Assembly (NCBI GenBank): GCA_021647745.1
Contig: JAKIUB010000001.1
Span: forward strand, 124,001-188,000
Length of the DNA stretch: 64,000 nucleotides
Direction: 5' to 3'
Source: Paracoccaceae bacterium
GTDB taxonomy: Bacteria > Pseudomonadota > Alphaproteobacteria > Rhodobacterales > Rhodobacteraceae
In this document: in pieces, positions 1 through 8,386 of the stretch
Layout: each line of letters starts with the position of its first letter
Numbering within the stretch: position 1 is the stretch's first letter
Translations under genes and position numbers: made by a program
The notes under the pieces: model-generated
What the model was told of the DNA's origin: nothing
The model's database searches: none
Seen by the model: only the letters and a program-made list of their open reading frames with translations

Positions 1-198
1 CCTTACGGGCTGGGGGTGATGGATTTTTCGACTGTTGAAGGGGCAAGTGGTTTTTGGGGGCATGAGGGGCAGACAACGGGTTTCCAGTCGTTATGGTTGT
101 CCAACCCGGAGACAGGTGTTACCATTATCGGCCTGAGCAATTCAGCCAGCTTTAACGCATGGGGGTTGCTGGCAATAGCGACTATTCTGAAAAACTGA
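1..198 (+). CDS. Serine hydrolase of the beta-lactamase/D-Ala-D-Ala carboxypeptidase fold, C-terminal fragment
   Basis: The reading frame is open at the left window edge and ends at a TGA at 196-198; about 65 codons are visible. The piece contains YGLGV followed by the GHEGQTTGF segment, which matches the C-terminal HxG box (a KTG equivalent) of class C beta-lactamase-fold hydrolases, then a typical final strand and helix. Such proteins are usually periplasmic and act on peptidoglycan peptides, beta-lactams or esters; the substrate cannot be inferred. A strong terminator follows within about 10 bases, so this is the last gene of its unit. Confidence 0.75.
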   Translation, partial: PYGLGVMDFSTVEGASGFWGHEGQTTGFQSLWLSNPETGVTIIGLSNSASFNAWGLLAIATILKN

Positions 199-208
199 CC
201 CCTTGATT

Positions 209-245
209 AAAAAGCCGCGCCGGATCACCCGGCGCGGCTTTTTTT
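209..245. terminator. Strong bidirectional Rho-independent terminator
   Basis: A 13-bp perfect stem (211-223 pairing with 229-241) with a 5-base loop, rich in GC and flanked by A and T runs on both sides. It lies between the hydrolase fragment (plus) and gltA (minus), which converge here, so it can stop transcription from both directions. Confidence 0.9.
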
Positions 246-268
246 ATTTGCACGTAAACATATGGGCT

Positions 269-1552
269 TTAGCGGTTTTCCACATCAATATAATCGCGGA
301 AAGTAGCGCCGGTATACAGCTGGCGCGGGCGGCCTATTTTCTGGGTCGGGTCCGAGATCATCTCTTTCCACTGCGCGATCCAGCCGACGGTGCGGGCCAG
401 CGCAAATATCGGCGTGAACATCGAGCTTGGGAAGCCCATTGCGTCAAGGATTATACCTGAATAGAAATCAACATTCGGATACAGCTTTTTCTCGATAAAA
501 TAGGGGTCATTCAGCGCAATGCGCTCAAGCTCTTTGGCGACCTGAAGGGTGGGGTTGTTTTCAACGCCCATCAAGGCCAGCACCTCGTCGGCGCTTTCCT
601 TCATCACCTTGGCGCGGGGGTCAAAGTTTTTATACACACGGTGGCCAAATCCCATCAGGCGGAAGGGGTCGGATTTATCTTTGGCCCGTGCGATATATTC
701 CGGAATGCGGTCAACCGTGCCGATTTCACGCAGCATGTTGAGCGCCGCTTCGTTGGCGCCACCATGGGCCGGCCCCCACAAGCAAGCCACCCCAGCGGCG
801 ATACAGGCAAACGGGTTGGCGCCAGAGGAGCCGGCAAGCCGCACGGTGCTGGTCGAGGCATTTTGTTCGTGATCGGCGTGCAGGGTAAAAATCCGGTCCA
901 TCGCGCGGCTAAGGATCGGGTCAACCACGTATTTTTCAGCCGGCACCGAAAAGCACATATGCAGGAAGTTCGAGGTGTAATCCAGCTCGTTTTTAGGATA
1001 CACAAACGGCTGTCCGATGGAGTATTTATAGGCCCATGCGGTGATGGTCGGGATCTTGGCGATCATGCGGATAGAGGCAATTTCGCGCTGCACGGGGTCG
1101 GTTATATCGGTTGAATCGTGATAAAAGCTCGAGAGCGCCCCCATCACACCGCATACCACCGCCATGGGCGGCGCATCACGGCGAAAACCACGGTAAAAAT
1201 AGGCCATTTGCTCATGCAGCATAGTGTGGCGAGTGACGCGCGGCACAAAATCGCTCAGCTCTTCAGAGGTTGGCAGCTCGCCGTAGAGCAACAGGTAGCA
1301 AACCTCTAGAAAGTGGGATTTTTCAGCCAGTTGGTCAATCGGGTAGCCACGATAAAGCAGCTCGCCCTTGGCACCATCAATGAAGGTGATCGCGGACTGG
1401 CACGAGGCGGTCGAGGTGAAGCCGGGATCATAGGTAAACACATCCCCTTGGGAGTAAAGCTTCTGGATATCAATAACATCGGGGCCGGCCGAGGGGCTCA
1501 ACATTGGCAGCTCAAGCTCTTTATCGCCAAATTTAAGGGTCGCGTTTGTCAT
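269..1552 (-). CDS. gltA: Citrate synthase (type I, hexameric)
   Basis: Condenses oxaloacetate and acetyl-CoA to citrate, the entry step of the TCA cycle. The protein is 427 residues when started at MTNATLKFG, the same length as the E. coli enzyme; a good AGAGGA ribosome-binding site sits just upstream of this ATG, so the longer open frame (to 1597) is not used. Catalytic residues fall at the expected places: His263 (GPAHGG), His304 (GFGHRV) and Asp362 (VDFYSG). It lies directly downstream of gltX on the same strand with about 75 bp between them, a common Rhodobacterales arrangement. Confidence 0.97.
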   Translation of the reverse strand: MTNATLKFGDKELELPMLSPSAGPDVIDIQKLYSQGDVFTYDPGFTSTASCQSAITFIDGAKGELLYRGYPIDQLAEKSHFLEVCYLLLYGELPTSEELSDFVPRVTRHTMLHEQMAYFYRGFRRDAPPMAVVCGVMGALSSFYHDSTDITDPVQREIASIRMIAKIPTITAWAYKYSIGQPFVYPKNELDYTSNFLHMCFSVPAEKYVVDPILSRAMDRIFTLHADHEQNASTSTVRLAGSSGANPFACIAAGVACLWGPAHGGANEAALNMLREIGTVDRIPEYIARAKDKSDPFRLMGFGHRVYKNFDPRAKVMKESADEVLALMGVENNPTLQVAKELERIALNDPYFIEKKLYPNVDFYSGIILDAMGFPSSMFTPIFALARTVGWIAQWKEMISDPTQKIGRPRQLYTGATFRDYIDVENR

Positions 1553-1627
1553 GTATCCTCTTTCTTGCTGCGCCACCTGCGGGTGGCTATTAACCATATT
1601 ACACCCATTGAGGGCACCATGTGCCGC

Positions 1628-3037
1628 TCAGGTAGAGACATCCTCCAACCGGGCCAGTGTTTCTTCCTTGCCGAGCGTGACCATCATGTCAAAAACGCTG
1701 GGCGAGACACCGCGCCCTGTCAGCGCGGCGCGAAGCGGCTGGGCCACCTTGCCAAGTTTGAGGTCTTCCCCCTCGGCAAAATCGCGGATCTCCGCTTCGA
1801 GATTTTCCAAGGTCCATGTAGCATCTCGCAACCGCGAAGTCAAACGGTTCAGCATACCACGGGATACAGTATCTAGAATTTGCGCGGCCTTCGCATCGGG
1901 CTTGAAAGGACGGCTTCCTAAAAAGAAATAAGCCATATCAAGCAGTTCCGGTATGGTCTTTGCGCGAGCCTTTAACTGGTCCATATTGGTGATAAACACG
2001 TTTTTTTGTTCATCCGTAAAGGCAGGGCCATTTTGCGCTGCAACATAAGCCGCTATTTCGTTGAACAGTTCAACATTGTCGGCGGCGCGAATATGCTGCC
2101 CTGACAGGTTGCCAAGTTTCTTGAAATCAAACCGCGCCGGAGACTTGCCGATGGATTTAAGGTTAAACCACTCGATCGCCTGTTCGGTGGTGAAAAACTC
2201 GTCATTGCCGTGGCTCCAGCCGAGGCGCGCCAGATAATTGCGCATTGCGGCGGCCAGATAGCCCATATCGCGATATTCCTCGACCCCGAGCGCGCCGTGG
2301 CGTTTTGAAAGCTTCTTGCCATCTTCACCATGGATCATCGGCACATGGGCAAAAACCGGCACCTCCCAGCCCAGCGCCTGTGCGATCAGCGTTTGCCGCG
2401 CAGCATTGGTCAGGTGGTCATCGCCGCGAATCACATGGGTCACACCCATGTCGTGGTCATCAACCACCACCGCCAGCATATAGGTTGGCGTGCCGTCAGA
2501 GCGCAGCAGCACAAGGTCGTCCATGGTTTCGTTTTTGAAGGTAATACGGCCCTGCACCTGATCATCAACCACGGTTTCGCCGGTTCTGGGCGCTTTCAGG
2601 CGCACCACAAAGGGCAGCTCGGGGGTGTCAGCCGCATCGCGCCACGGGCTTAAAAACAGCGGCGGGCGCTTTTCCGCGCGGGCCTGCTCGCGAAAAGCGT
2701 CGATCTCTTCCTTGCTCGCATAGCATTTATAGGCGGTGCCGGTATCTAGCATTTGCTGTGCGGCCTCTTGGTGGCGCGGCACGCGCTCAAACTGGCTAAC
2801 GGCCTCGCCATCCCAATCCAGCCCCAGCCATTTCATGCCCCTGAAAATAGCTTCGGTGGCCTCCGGGGTTGAGCGTGCGCGGTCGGTATCCTCGATGCGA
2901 AGCTGAAACTCTCCACCATGATGGCGGGCAAACAGCCAGTTGAATAGCGCCGTGCGCGCGCCGCCAATGTGCAGATAACCGGTGGGAGAGGGTGCAAAGC
3001 GCGTGACGACCTTCGCTTTCATGCCGATAGCAGACAT
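1628..3037 (-). CDS. gltX: Glutamate--tRNA ligase
   Basis: Charges tRNA-Glu with glutamate in the cytoplasm. It is a class I synthetase of 469 residues, with the HIGH-type signature HIGG at 23-26 after the conserved FAPSPTG, and the KMSKS-type loop KLSKR at 242-246. The ATG at 3037 has AAAGG about eight bases upstream; an internal Met6 is possible but less well placed. The gene is divergent from comEC and shares a promoter region of about 70 bp with it. Many alphaproteobacteria carry two GltX-like proteins, so a partial role in Gln-tRNA charging cannot be excluded from sequence. Confidence 0.96.
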   Translation of the reverse strand: MSAIGMKAKVVTRFAPSPTGYLHIGGARTALFNWLFARHHGGEFQLRIEDTDRARSTPEATEAIFRGMKWLGLDWDGEAVSQFERVPRHQEAAQQMLDTGTAYKCYASKEEIDAFREQARAEKRPPLFLSPWRDAADTPELPFVVRLKAPRTGETVVDDQVQGRITFKNETMDDLVLLRSDGTPTYMLAVVVDDHDMGVTHVIRGDDHLTNAARQTLIAQALGWEVPVFAHVPMIHGEDGKKLSKRHGALGVEEYRDMGYLAAAMRNYLARLGWSHGNDEFFTTEQAIEWFNLKSIGKSPARFDFKKLGNLSGQHIRAADNVELFNEIAAYVAAQNGPAFTDEQKNVFITNMDQLKARAKTIPELLDMAYFFLGSRPFKPDAKAAQILDTVSRGMLNRLTSRLRDATWTLENLEAEIRDFAEGEDLKLGKVAQPLRAALTGRGVSPSVFDMMVTLGKEETLARLEDVST

Positions 3038-3108
3038 ATGTTAACCTTTCAGAAACCATTAAGGGGTGATGGTGAGGTTTTAAGGCAAGGCGCGGGGGAG
3101 AACAAGGC

Positions 3109-5148
3109 GTGCAATGGCTGGAGAACCAGCGGCCGAATATGTTTCTTTGGACACCGGTGGCGATGGCAACCGGTGTCGGCCTTTACTTTGCCCTACCTTT
3201 CGAGCCTCCGCTCGGGGCAGGTGGTGTATTGAGCGCCGCGCTGCTTTTATGGGCGTATCTGGCATGGCAATTCTCCGGATTGGTGCGTTTGGCCATATTG
3301 GCTGTATTATTCCTAAATTCGGGTTACCTCGCGGCGGTTTTTCGCAGTGCTTCCGTCGCGGAGCCGGTGCTGACCTTTCGTTACTACGGCCCAATCGAGG
3401 GGCGGGTGATCGAGATCGACCGCTCGAAAAGCAAGGCGATGCGCCTCACGCTCGACAGGGTTCAGCTTGAGCGCGTAAGCACCCCGCCAGCTAAAGTGCG
3501 GGTTTCGCTTTTGGGCTATATTCCGGAGGGGCTGGAGCTGGGCGCGCGGGTTGCGCTGGTCGGCAGCCTTTCGCCTCCTGGCGGGCCGGTAGAGCCGGGT
3601 GGTTTTGATTTTCGTCGTTATGCGTGGTTTGAGGGGCTTGGCGCGGTTGGGTATTCGCGCAATCCGGCCTTGTTGATGCGCCCTTATCCCGACCCGGATA
3701 CCGGCCTTTGGCTGGCAGAAAAGCGGCGGGCGCTGGCTGGCCGGATATCGGCAGCGATTGGCGGGCAAAACGGTGCTTTTGCCGCCGCGATCCTGACCGG
3801 TGATCGCAGCCGGATAGATGACGAGGTGCTGCAAACCTTGCGCGATTCCAACCTTGCGCATTTGCTGGCGATCTCCGGCCTGCATATGGGGCTGCTCACG
3901 GGGTTTGTGTTTTTGCTCATGCGCTATGGTCTGGCCGCGATCCCTCGTCTGGCACTGCGCTTGCCGGTCAAAAAGATCGGCGCAGGGGCTGCGCTGCTGG
4001 CCGGTTTTGGCTATTTGTTTTTGTCAGGCGGAAATGTTGCAACCCAGCGCGCCTTTGTCATGGCGGCGGTGGTACTTGTTGCGGTCATGCTCGACCGTCC
4101 GGCCTTTACTTTGCGCGCGGTGGCCATGGCCGCAATTCTGGTGCTGACCATGCGCCCCGAATCCCTGACCCAACCGGGTTTTCAGATGTCGTTTGCCGCC
4201 ACAACCGCGCTGGTTGGGGTGTTCGAGTTCTTGCGTGGTGCATCGTGGTGGCTTTGGCTGAAAGAGCGTATCCCTAGGCGGCTATCACCGCTTGTTATCC
4301 TGCTGGTTTCATCGGCGGTTGCCGGCGCAGCCACGGCTCCGATTGCGGCTTATCACTTCAACCAGTTTTCCAATTTTGGCCTGGCTGCCAACCTGCTGAC
4401 CGTGCCCCTGATGGGTGCGCTGATCATGCCAGCGGCTGTTTTAGCCCTGATTTCAAGTCTTGTCGGGCTTGGGGGCGGGGCTTTTTGGCTGATGGGTAAA
4501 GGGGTTGGCTGGGTGCTGTTTGTGGCCGACTATTTTTCCGGCCTTGAGCAGGCGGTGAGCTATATCCCGACGGGGCCATCCGTGGTTTTGCCGCTGATAG
4601 CCGCATCGGGCTGCCTTGTTTTCCTGATACAAGGCCGGGGGAGGGGGTTGGGCGTGGCCGTGGCTGTCCTTACTGTTCTGGTTTGGGCCGATAGCCGCCG
4701 CCCGCTGGTTCTGGTCAATGAAAATGCCGCGCTTATCGGGGTGATGACAAGTGAGGGCAGGGCGCTAAACAAAGTATCTGCCTACAAATTTGCCGCCGGC
4801 ATATGGCTGGAAAATGATGGAGATGCAAGCCCCCAGAGCGAGGCTTTTGCTCGTGCGGGAATGGTGACAAAAGGCAAAACCATAACAGTTCAGCTACCGG
4901 ACGGCTGGCAGCTTGTTTTATCCCAGGAAAGAGAGGTTAACAGTCAGATATGTCTATCGAAAACGATACTTATCGCCCCGAAATGGGAGGTATTTCCGAT
5001 CGGCGCCTGTGAGTTTATTGGCAAACAGCAGGTCCGCCGTCTTTCGGGTTTTTTGATCAATATTGAAGACAATATTCCAATTATAACATCAGCCGTGCCC
5101 GAAAGCCCCCCCCGCCCATGGACCAATGGGGGGAAGCCCTACCGGTAA
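3109..5148 (+). CDS. comEC: ComEC/Rec2-family DNA uptake channel protein
   Basis: Inner-membrane protein that would move single-stranded DNA into the cytoplasm during natural transformation. The 679 residues contain several N-terminal membrane segments, a DUF4131-type soluble region (about 90-190), and the polytopic Competence domain with its hallmark HLLAISGLHMGLL near residue 250. The last ~130 residues follow the usual roseobacter ending (IGVMTSEGRALNK, WLENDGD) but have no HxHxDH metallo-beta-lactamase motif, so the nuclease-like domain is lost or degenerate. The start is GTG, preceded by GGGGGAG. Position beside lexA and gltX is conserved in the order. Competence itself is not demonstrated. 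Confidence 0.9.
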   Translation: MQWLENQRPNMFLWTPVAMATGVGLYFALPFEPPLGAGGVLSAALLLWAYLAWQFSGLVRLAILAVLFLNSGYLAAVFRSASVAEPVLTFRYYGPIEGRVIEIDRSKSKAMRLTLDRVQLERVSTPPAKVRVSLLGYIPEGLELGARVALVGSLSPPGGPVEPGGFDFRRYAWFEGLGAVGYSRNPALLMRPYPDPDTGLWLAEKRRALAGRISAAIGGQNGAFAAAILTGDRSRIDDEVLQTLRDSNLAHLLAISGLHMGLLTGFVFLLMRYGLAAIPRLALRLPVKKIGAGAALLAGFGYLFLSGGNVATQRAFVMAAVVLVAVMLDRPAFTLRAVAMAAILVLTMRPESLTQPGFQMSFAATTALVGVFEFLRGASWWLWLKERIPRRLSPLVILLVSSAVAGAATAPIAAYHFNQFSNFGLAANLLTVPLMGALIMPAAVLALISSLVGLGGGAFWLMGKGVGWVLFVADYFSGLEQAVSYIPTGPSVVLPLIAASGCLVFLIQGRGRGLGVAVAVLTVLVWADSRRPLVLVNENAALIGVMTSEGRALNKVSAYKFAAGIWLENDGDASPQSEAFARAGMVTKGKTITVQLPDGWQLVLSQEREVNSQICLSKTILIAPKWEVFPIGACEFIGKQQVRRLSGFLINIEDNIPIITSAVPESPPRPWTNGGKPYR

Positions 5149-5561
5149 CAAAATAAGGGAGAAAATACATGCTCTGCCGGATATTTCCCCTGCTCGGTCA
5201 GAGGTGGCCCTGCATTTTCGACCAATTCAAGATGGATCCTTTATTAATCAAGTATATAAAGCTCTGAAAAACCTAAATTTTTGTCTGTTGAAGGCGGCCG
5301 GCCATAAAAGGTTTAGGGGCTGTCTAGATAACCGCTAATGGGGTTATCACGGAACGTATGAGAAAGAGTCGTTTAAGCAAACATTATCCGGGCCGTCTGA
5401 TTGAACATTTTGTGGCGGGAACCACTGCACGAACGGCGGCCAGCCTCTGTGCCGGATTCACCGCAACACTGCTGCCTACTGCCGAGCGCAGCGAGGCCAC
5501 AGCGAGGCCACAGCAGCGTAGCGCGTTGCCCGCTTGTTGCAAAACAGACCACCGCCTATGC
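5149..5561. other. Intergenic stretch between comEC and lexA holding an IS relic
   Basis: No intact gene is visible. The first ~165 bases are AT-richer and featureless apart from short A/T runs; 5316-5495 is the 5' end of an insertion sequence (separate entry). From about 5489 there is a short direct repeat, GCGAGGCCACA twice in tandem, followed by unremarkable sequence up to the lexA stop codon. The two flanking genes converge here, yet no strong terminator hairpin is seen. Confidence 0.6.
5316..5495 (+). mobile_element. Truncated, frameshifted IS1595-family element (left end only)
   Basis: The relic opens with a terminal-repeat-like sequence starting GGGGCTGTCTAGATAACCGC, followed about 20 bases later by an ATG (5358) coding MRKSRLSKHYPGRLIEHF and then VAGTTARTAASL. 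This is the characteristic N-terminus of IS1595-type transposases. After that the frame shifts by one base: the expected continuation IHRNTAAY is readable in another frame at about 5463-5487. The rest of the transposase, its catalytic domain and the right inverted repeat are absent. It cannot move by itself. The family call rests on remembered N-terminal conservation, not a search. Confidence 0.8.
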
Positions 5562-6230
5562 TTAATAAGTGCGGATCAACCCGACAAGCTTGCCCTGTAT
5601 TTTCACCTGATCTTTGCTAAATACTCTTGTTTCATAGGCTGGATTAGCCGCGATCAGTTCGATCGAGGTTCCCGTTCGGTTCAGCTTTTTCAACGTCGCT
5701 TCCTGATCATCAACCAGCGCCACCACGATATCACCGTTATTGGCGTCGGGCTGTTCATGGATAATCACGATATCGCCCGAGTTGATCCCCGCCTCGACCA
5801 TCGAATCTCCCTTGACCTCAAGCGCGTAATGCTTGCCGGTGGTGTTAAGCATTGCGCCCGGCACTCCGATAGAGCTGCTGGCATGCTGCAACGCCTCGAT
5901 CGGAGTGCCGGCTGCAATTTTTCCCATTACCGGTAGGTCAAACGCGTCTACCTTTATATCCACCGAGCTGCGGGGCGCACCCTCGATCACGGTGGGCTGA
6001 AAGCGGTTCTCCATACTGTCGGGCAGTTTGATAATCTCGATCGCCCGCGCCCGATGCGCCAGCCGCCGCAAAAACCCGCGCTCTTCGAGCGCCGTTATCA
6101 GCCGGTGAATGCCGGATTTGGAGCGCAGATCAAGCGCCTCTTTCATCTCGTCAAACGAGGGTGAAACCCCCTCGGCCTGCACCCGTTTGTGGATAAACTT
6201 CAACAAATCCAGTTGTTTTTTAGTAAGCAT
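5562..6230 (-). CDS. lexA: LexA SOS repressor / self-cleaving protease
   Basis: Represses DNA-damage genes and cleaves itself when stimulated by RecA filaments. The 222-residue protein has an N-terminal winged-helix DNA-binding domain (1-70) and a C-terminal S24 peptidase domain. The cleavage site is Ala107-Gly108 (KIAAGTP), with catalytic Ser143 (KGDSM) and Lys181 (ATLKK). The linker is a little longer than in E. coli LexA, as usual in alphaproteobacteria. It follows moeA by 88 bp but has its own promoter, which contains an SOS box, so it is autoregulated. Confidence is very high. Confidence 0.97.
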   Translation of the reverse strand: MLTKKQLDLLKFIHKRVQAEGVSPSFDEMKEALDLRSKSGIHRLITALEERGFLRRLAHRARAIEIIKLPDSMENRFQPTVIEGAPRSSVDIKVDAFDLPVMGKIAAGTPIEALQHASSSIGVPGAMLNTTGKHYALEVKGDSMVEAGINSGDIVIIHEQPDANNGDIVVALVDDQEATLKKLNRTGTSIELIAANPAYETRVFSKDQVKIQGKLVGLIRTY

Positions 6231-6261
6231 AACGCCGCCCCTACCAGCTACAATCGCTTAC

Positions 6262-6290
6262 GTTCTACACTTGTTCCTGATTTGTGTCAA
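6262..6290 (-). promoter_or_regulatory. lexA promoter with embedded alphaproteobacterial SOS box
   Basis: On the minus strand, TTGACA (6290-6285) and TAGAAC (6267-6262) are separated by exactly 17 bp, a near-consensus sigma-70 promoter for lexA. The -10 region lies inside GAAC-N7-GAAC (6276-6262; GTTC-N7-GTTC on the plus strand), the direct-repeat LexA operator described for Rhodobacter and Rhizobium. LexA bound there would cover the -10 box and block RNA polymerase, giving autorepression. The start codon is about 32 bases downstream of the box. Confidence 0.88.
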
Positions 6291-6318
6291 CTATCGTGTT
6301 TCATATTTACCCGAAAGA

Positions 6319-7497
6319 CTAAAATAAAATGCAACGCACCATGTCACCGATTTTGGCCTCGGGCGCAAGCGGGTCGCGGATCAGCAGCGCGTTCGAGCGC
6401 GCCATCACCGAAATCAGCGCGCTATCCTGGCGGCTGGCCGGTGTGCACTGCCCCCCCTCGACCCGGGCGCGCATATAATGCGCCCGCGGCCCGTTTTTTG
6501 GTAAAGGGGCGGTCAGGGCAAAGCTTTGCTCGGGCAGCGCCGCTGCCTCCAACCCCAGCATTTTGTCTACTGCGGGGCGCAAAAAGACATGGGTGCAGAC
6601 CATGGATGAAACCGGATTTCCCGGCAACCCGAACATCGGCACCCCTGAAATATGCCCTGCAATTAGTGGCTTACCGGGTCGCATCGCGATTTTGTAAAAA
6701 TCGAGCGCCAGCCCCAGCTCTTTGGCCATCGGTGCGATCAGGTCATAATCCCCCACCGAGGCCCCGCCGATGGTCACCACCATATCCGCCCCCTCGGCCA
6801 GCTTGAAAGCGGCGCGCAGGGCGGGGCGATTATCGCGGGCAATCGGCAACAGCCGCACAATTGCCCCCTGTGCTTCCAGCTGCGCCTTGATGGCAAAATT
6901 GTTCGAGCAAATAATCTGTGTCGGGCCGGGGTTTTCGCCGGGCATGACCAGCTCGTCACCGGTGGGGATCACTGCGATCACCGGCTTGCGCGCCACCGGC
7001 ACCTGCGGGATATTCATTGCCGCCAGCAGCGCGATATCGGCTGATGAAAGCCGGCGCGGGGCGTTAAGCGTATCCCCGACCTTGAAATCGGCCCCGACGG
7101 GGCGCAGGTTCATGCCGTCTCCGGGGGTGCTTGAAAGCACCACAATATCACCCTCGCGGCTGATATTTTCCTGAATCACCACACGGTCTGCGCCCTCGGG
7201 CACAGCGCCGCCAGTGAATATGCGCACGGCCTCACCCGCACCGACACTACCCTCAAATTGCCCGCCAGCGGGGGATTCTCCAATTAGCAACAGCCGCGCA
7301 CCGGGCTGTAAATCCGCCGCATTAATGGCGTAGCCATCCATGGCTGATGCCCTGAATGGCGGTTGGTTGCGGGTGGCGGTCATGGGCTTGGAAAGCACGC
7401 GGCCAGCGGCCTCTGCCAGTGGCACGGTCTCGGTTTCCATCACGGGGCTGAGGTTGAGTACGCGTTCCAGCGCTTCAGAAACAGGGGTCAGGGCCAT
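6319..7497 (-). CDS. moeA: Molybdopterin molybdotransferase MoeA
   Basis: Inserts molybdate into adenylylated molybdopterin, the last common step of molybdenum cofactor synthesis. At 392 residues it has the normal MoeA length, with the N-terminal MoeA domain (PFRASAMDGYAI at ~47-58), the MoCF-binding core (IPTGDEL near residue 180; TIGGASVGDYDLI near 240-252) and the C-terminal beta-barrel domain. Its ATG lies one base after the stop of the upstream GIY-YIG gene, so translation is probably coupled. It belongs to the trpG-trpD-trpC-moaC-x-moeA transcription unit. Confidence 0.96.
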   Translation of the reverse strand: MALTPVSEALERVLNLSPVMETETVPLAEAAGRVLSKPMTATRNQPPFRASAMDGYAINAADLQPGARLLLIGESPAGGQFEGSVGAGEAVRIFTGGAVPEGADRVVIQENISREGDIVVLSSTPGDGMNLRPVGADFKVGDTLNAPRRLSSADIALLAAMNIPQVPVARKPVIAVIPTGDELVMPGENPGPTQIICSNNFAIKAQLEAQGAIVRLLPIARDNRPALRAAFKLAEGADMVVTIGGASVGDYDLIAPMAKELGLALDFYKIAMRPGKPLIAGHISGVPMFGLPGNPVSSMVCTHVFLRPAVDKMLGLEAAALPEQSFALTAPLPKNGPRAHYMRARVEGGQCTPASRQDSALISVMARSNALLIRDPLAPEAKIGDMVRCILF

Positions 7498-7498
7498 A

Positions 7499-8386
7499 TC
7501 AGTCGTCTTTCTCTAGCTGCTCGGCTTCCCAGTCGGCATAGGTTTTGTTGGTGCCTTTGAGCTTCCAGTCTTTCCCATTTGCAGCGCGACCTTGCACTAC
7601 AGCAGCGGCGGTGCTTACACTTGAAAATGCATAATTCTGCTGGAAAATGCAAAAATCCCCTTCATGCTTCAGGACGCCAGCATTCAACAGTTCACCGCGA
7701 ATTTTATTATATTTACTGTGTGGATCTTGAGTCCATGTTTTACGCGCTTTGGATCCTGCTTGTATGACCATTTCACCACCGTCTTTAATTGCTGTTGCAG
7801 TAAGCCTATGCTTAGGTGTTTTTAGTTCGAAGACTGGTAAATCACTTGCTTCTGAAGTTTGTGATTTTGTGCTTGCAGGTTTAGCCTTATTCACAAACAT
7901 ATCCACCTGAATCGCGGGTAATACCATCATCAGCGTATCCAAAAAACTTTCCATATTGGCCACGCCAGCTTCCGACAGGCTGCTCCGCGTCGGGGCATTC
8001 CCGTTTTCCAAGGGCATTCTCTTGGCCTCCAGCGCCAGCTCCACCAGCCTTGATTCGAGGTATTTTATGTGGGCTTTATGCAGGTTATTGGCCGCAGACG
8101 TAATCAGCACCGCCGTTTCCCACCAGTCCTTTTTGGCCACATGGCCGCGAATGCGCGCCCTCAGGTCTTCGGCCTCGCCAATATAGGCTTGCGGCTGCCC
8201 CTCCGCATCGCCCAGCAAAATATAAACCCCCGTATACTCCGCCTCGGGCCGCCGCAGCGCCTCTGCAATGCGGGTGCGCGGGGTTTTCAGCACATGGCCG
8301 GTCCAGTTAAACACTTCGGCGGTCAGCATGCCGTCGGGCTTGCCATCAATGAAGTAGAGTTCGAGTGTCCGCCCCTTGCCCATCAT
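7499..8386 (-). CDS. GIY-YIG nuclease-domain protein with C-terminal DUF4357
   Basis: A 295-residue protein whose central part has the GIY-YIG nuclease core: GVY at 53-55, YIG at 68-70, a basic LRARIR helix at 75-80 and a catalytic-type Glu111 (KYLESRL). The C-terminus (about 205-290) resembles DUF4357, a small domain often attached to GIY-YIG or restriction-linked proteins. The first 50 residues look like a small beta-rich lead-in. It sits between moaC and moeA, with an ATGA overlap to moaC and one base before moeA. The second half of the gene is visibly AT-richer than its neighbours, which suggests recruitment from elsewhere. Substrate and role are unknown; possible roles include DNA repair, defence or a non-nuclease DNA-binding role. 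Confidence 0.85.
   Translation of the reverse strand: MMGKGRTLELYFIDGKPDGMLTAEVFNWTGHVLKTPRTRIAEALRRPEAEYTGVYILLGDAEGQPQAYIGEAEDLRARIRGHVAKKDWWETAVLITSAANNLHKAHIKYLESRLVELALEAKRMPLENGNAPTRSSLSEAGVANMESFLDTLMMVLPAIQVDMFVNKAKPASTKSQTSEASDLPVFELKTPKHRLTATAIKDGGEMVIQAGSKARKTWTQDPHSKYNKIRGELLNAGVLKHEGDFCIFQQNYAFSSVSTAAAVVQGRAANGKDWKLKGTNKTYADWEAEQLEKDD

Noticed and set aside
5489..5513. CRISPR-like or satellite repeat
   Set aside because: Only a two-copy 11-bp tandem repeat; no spacers or further copies. No CRISPR array was seen anywhere in the window.
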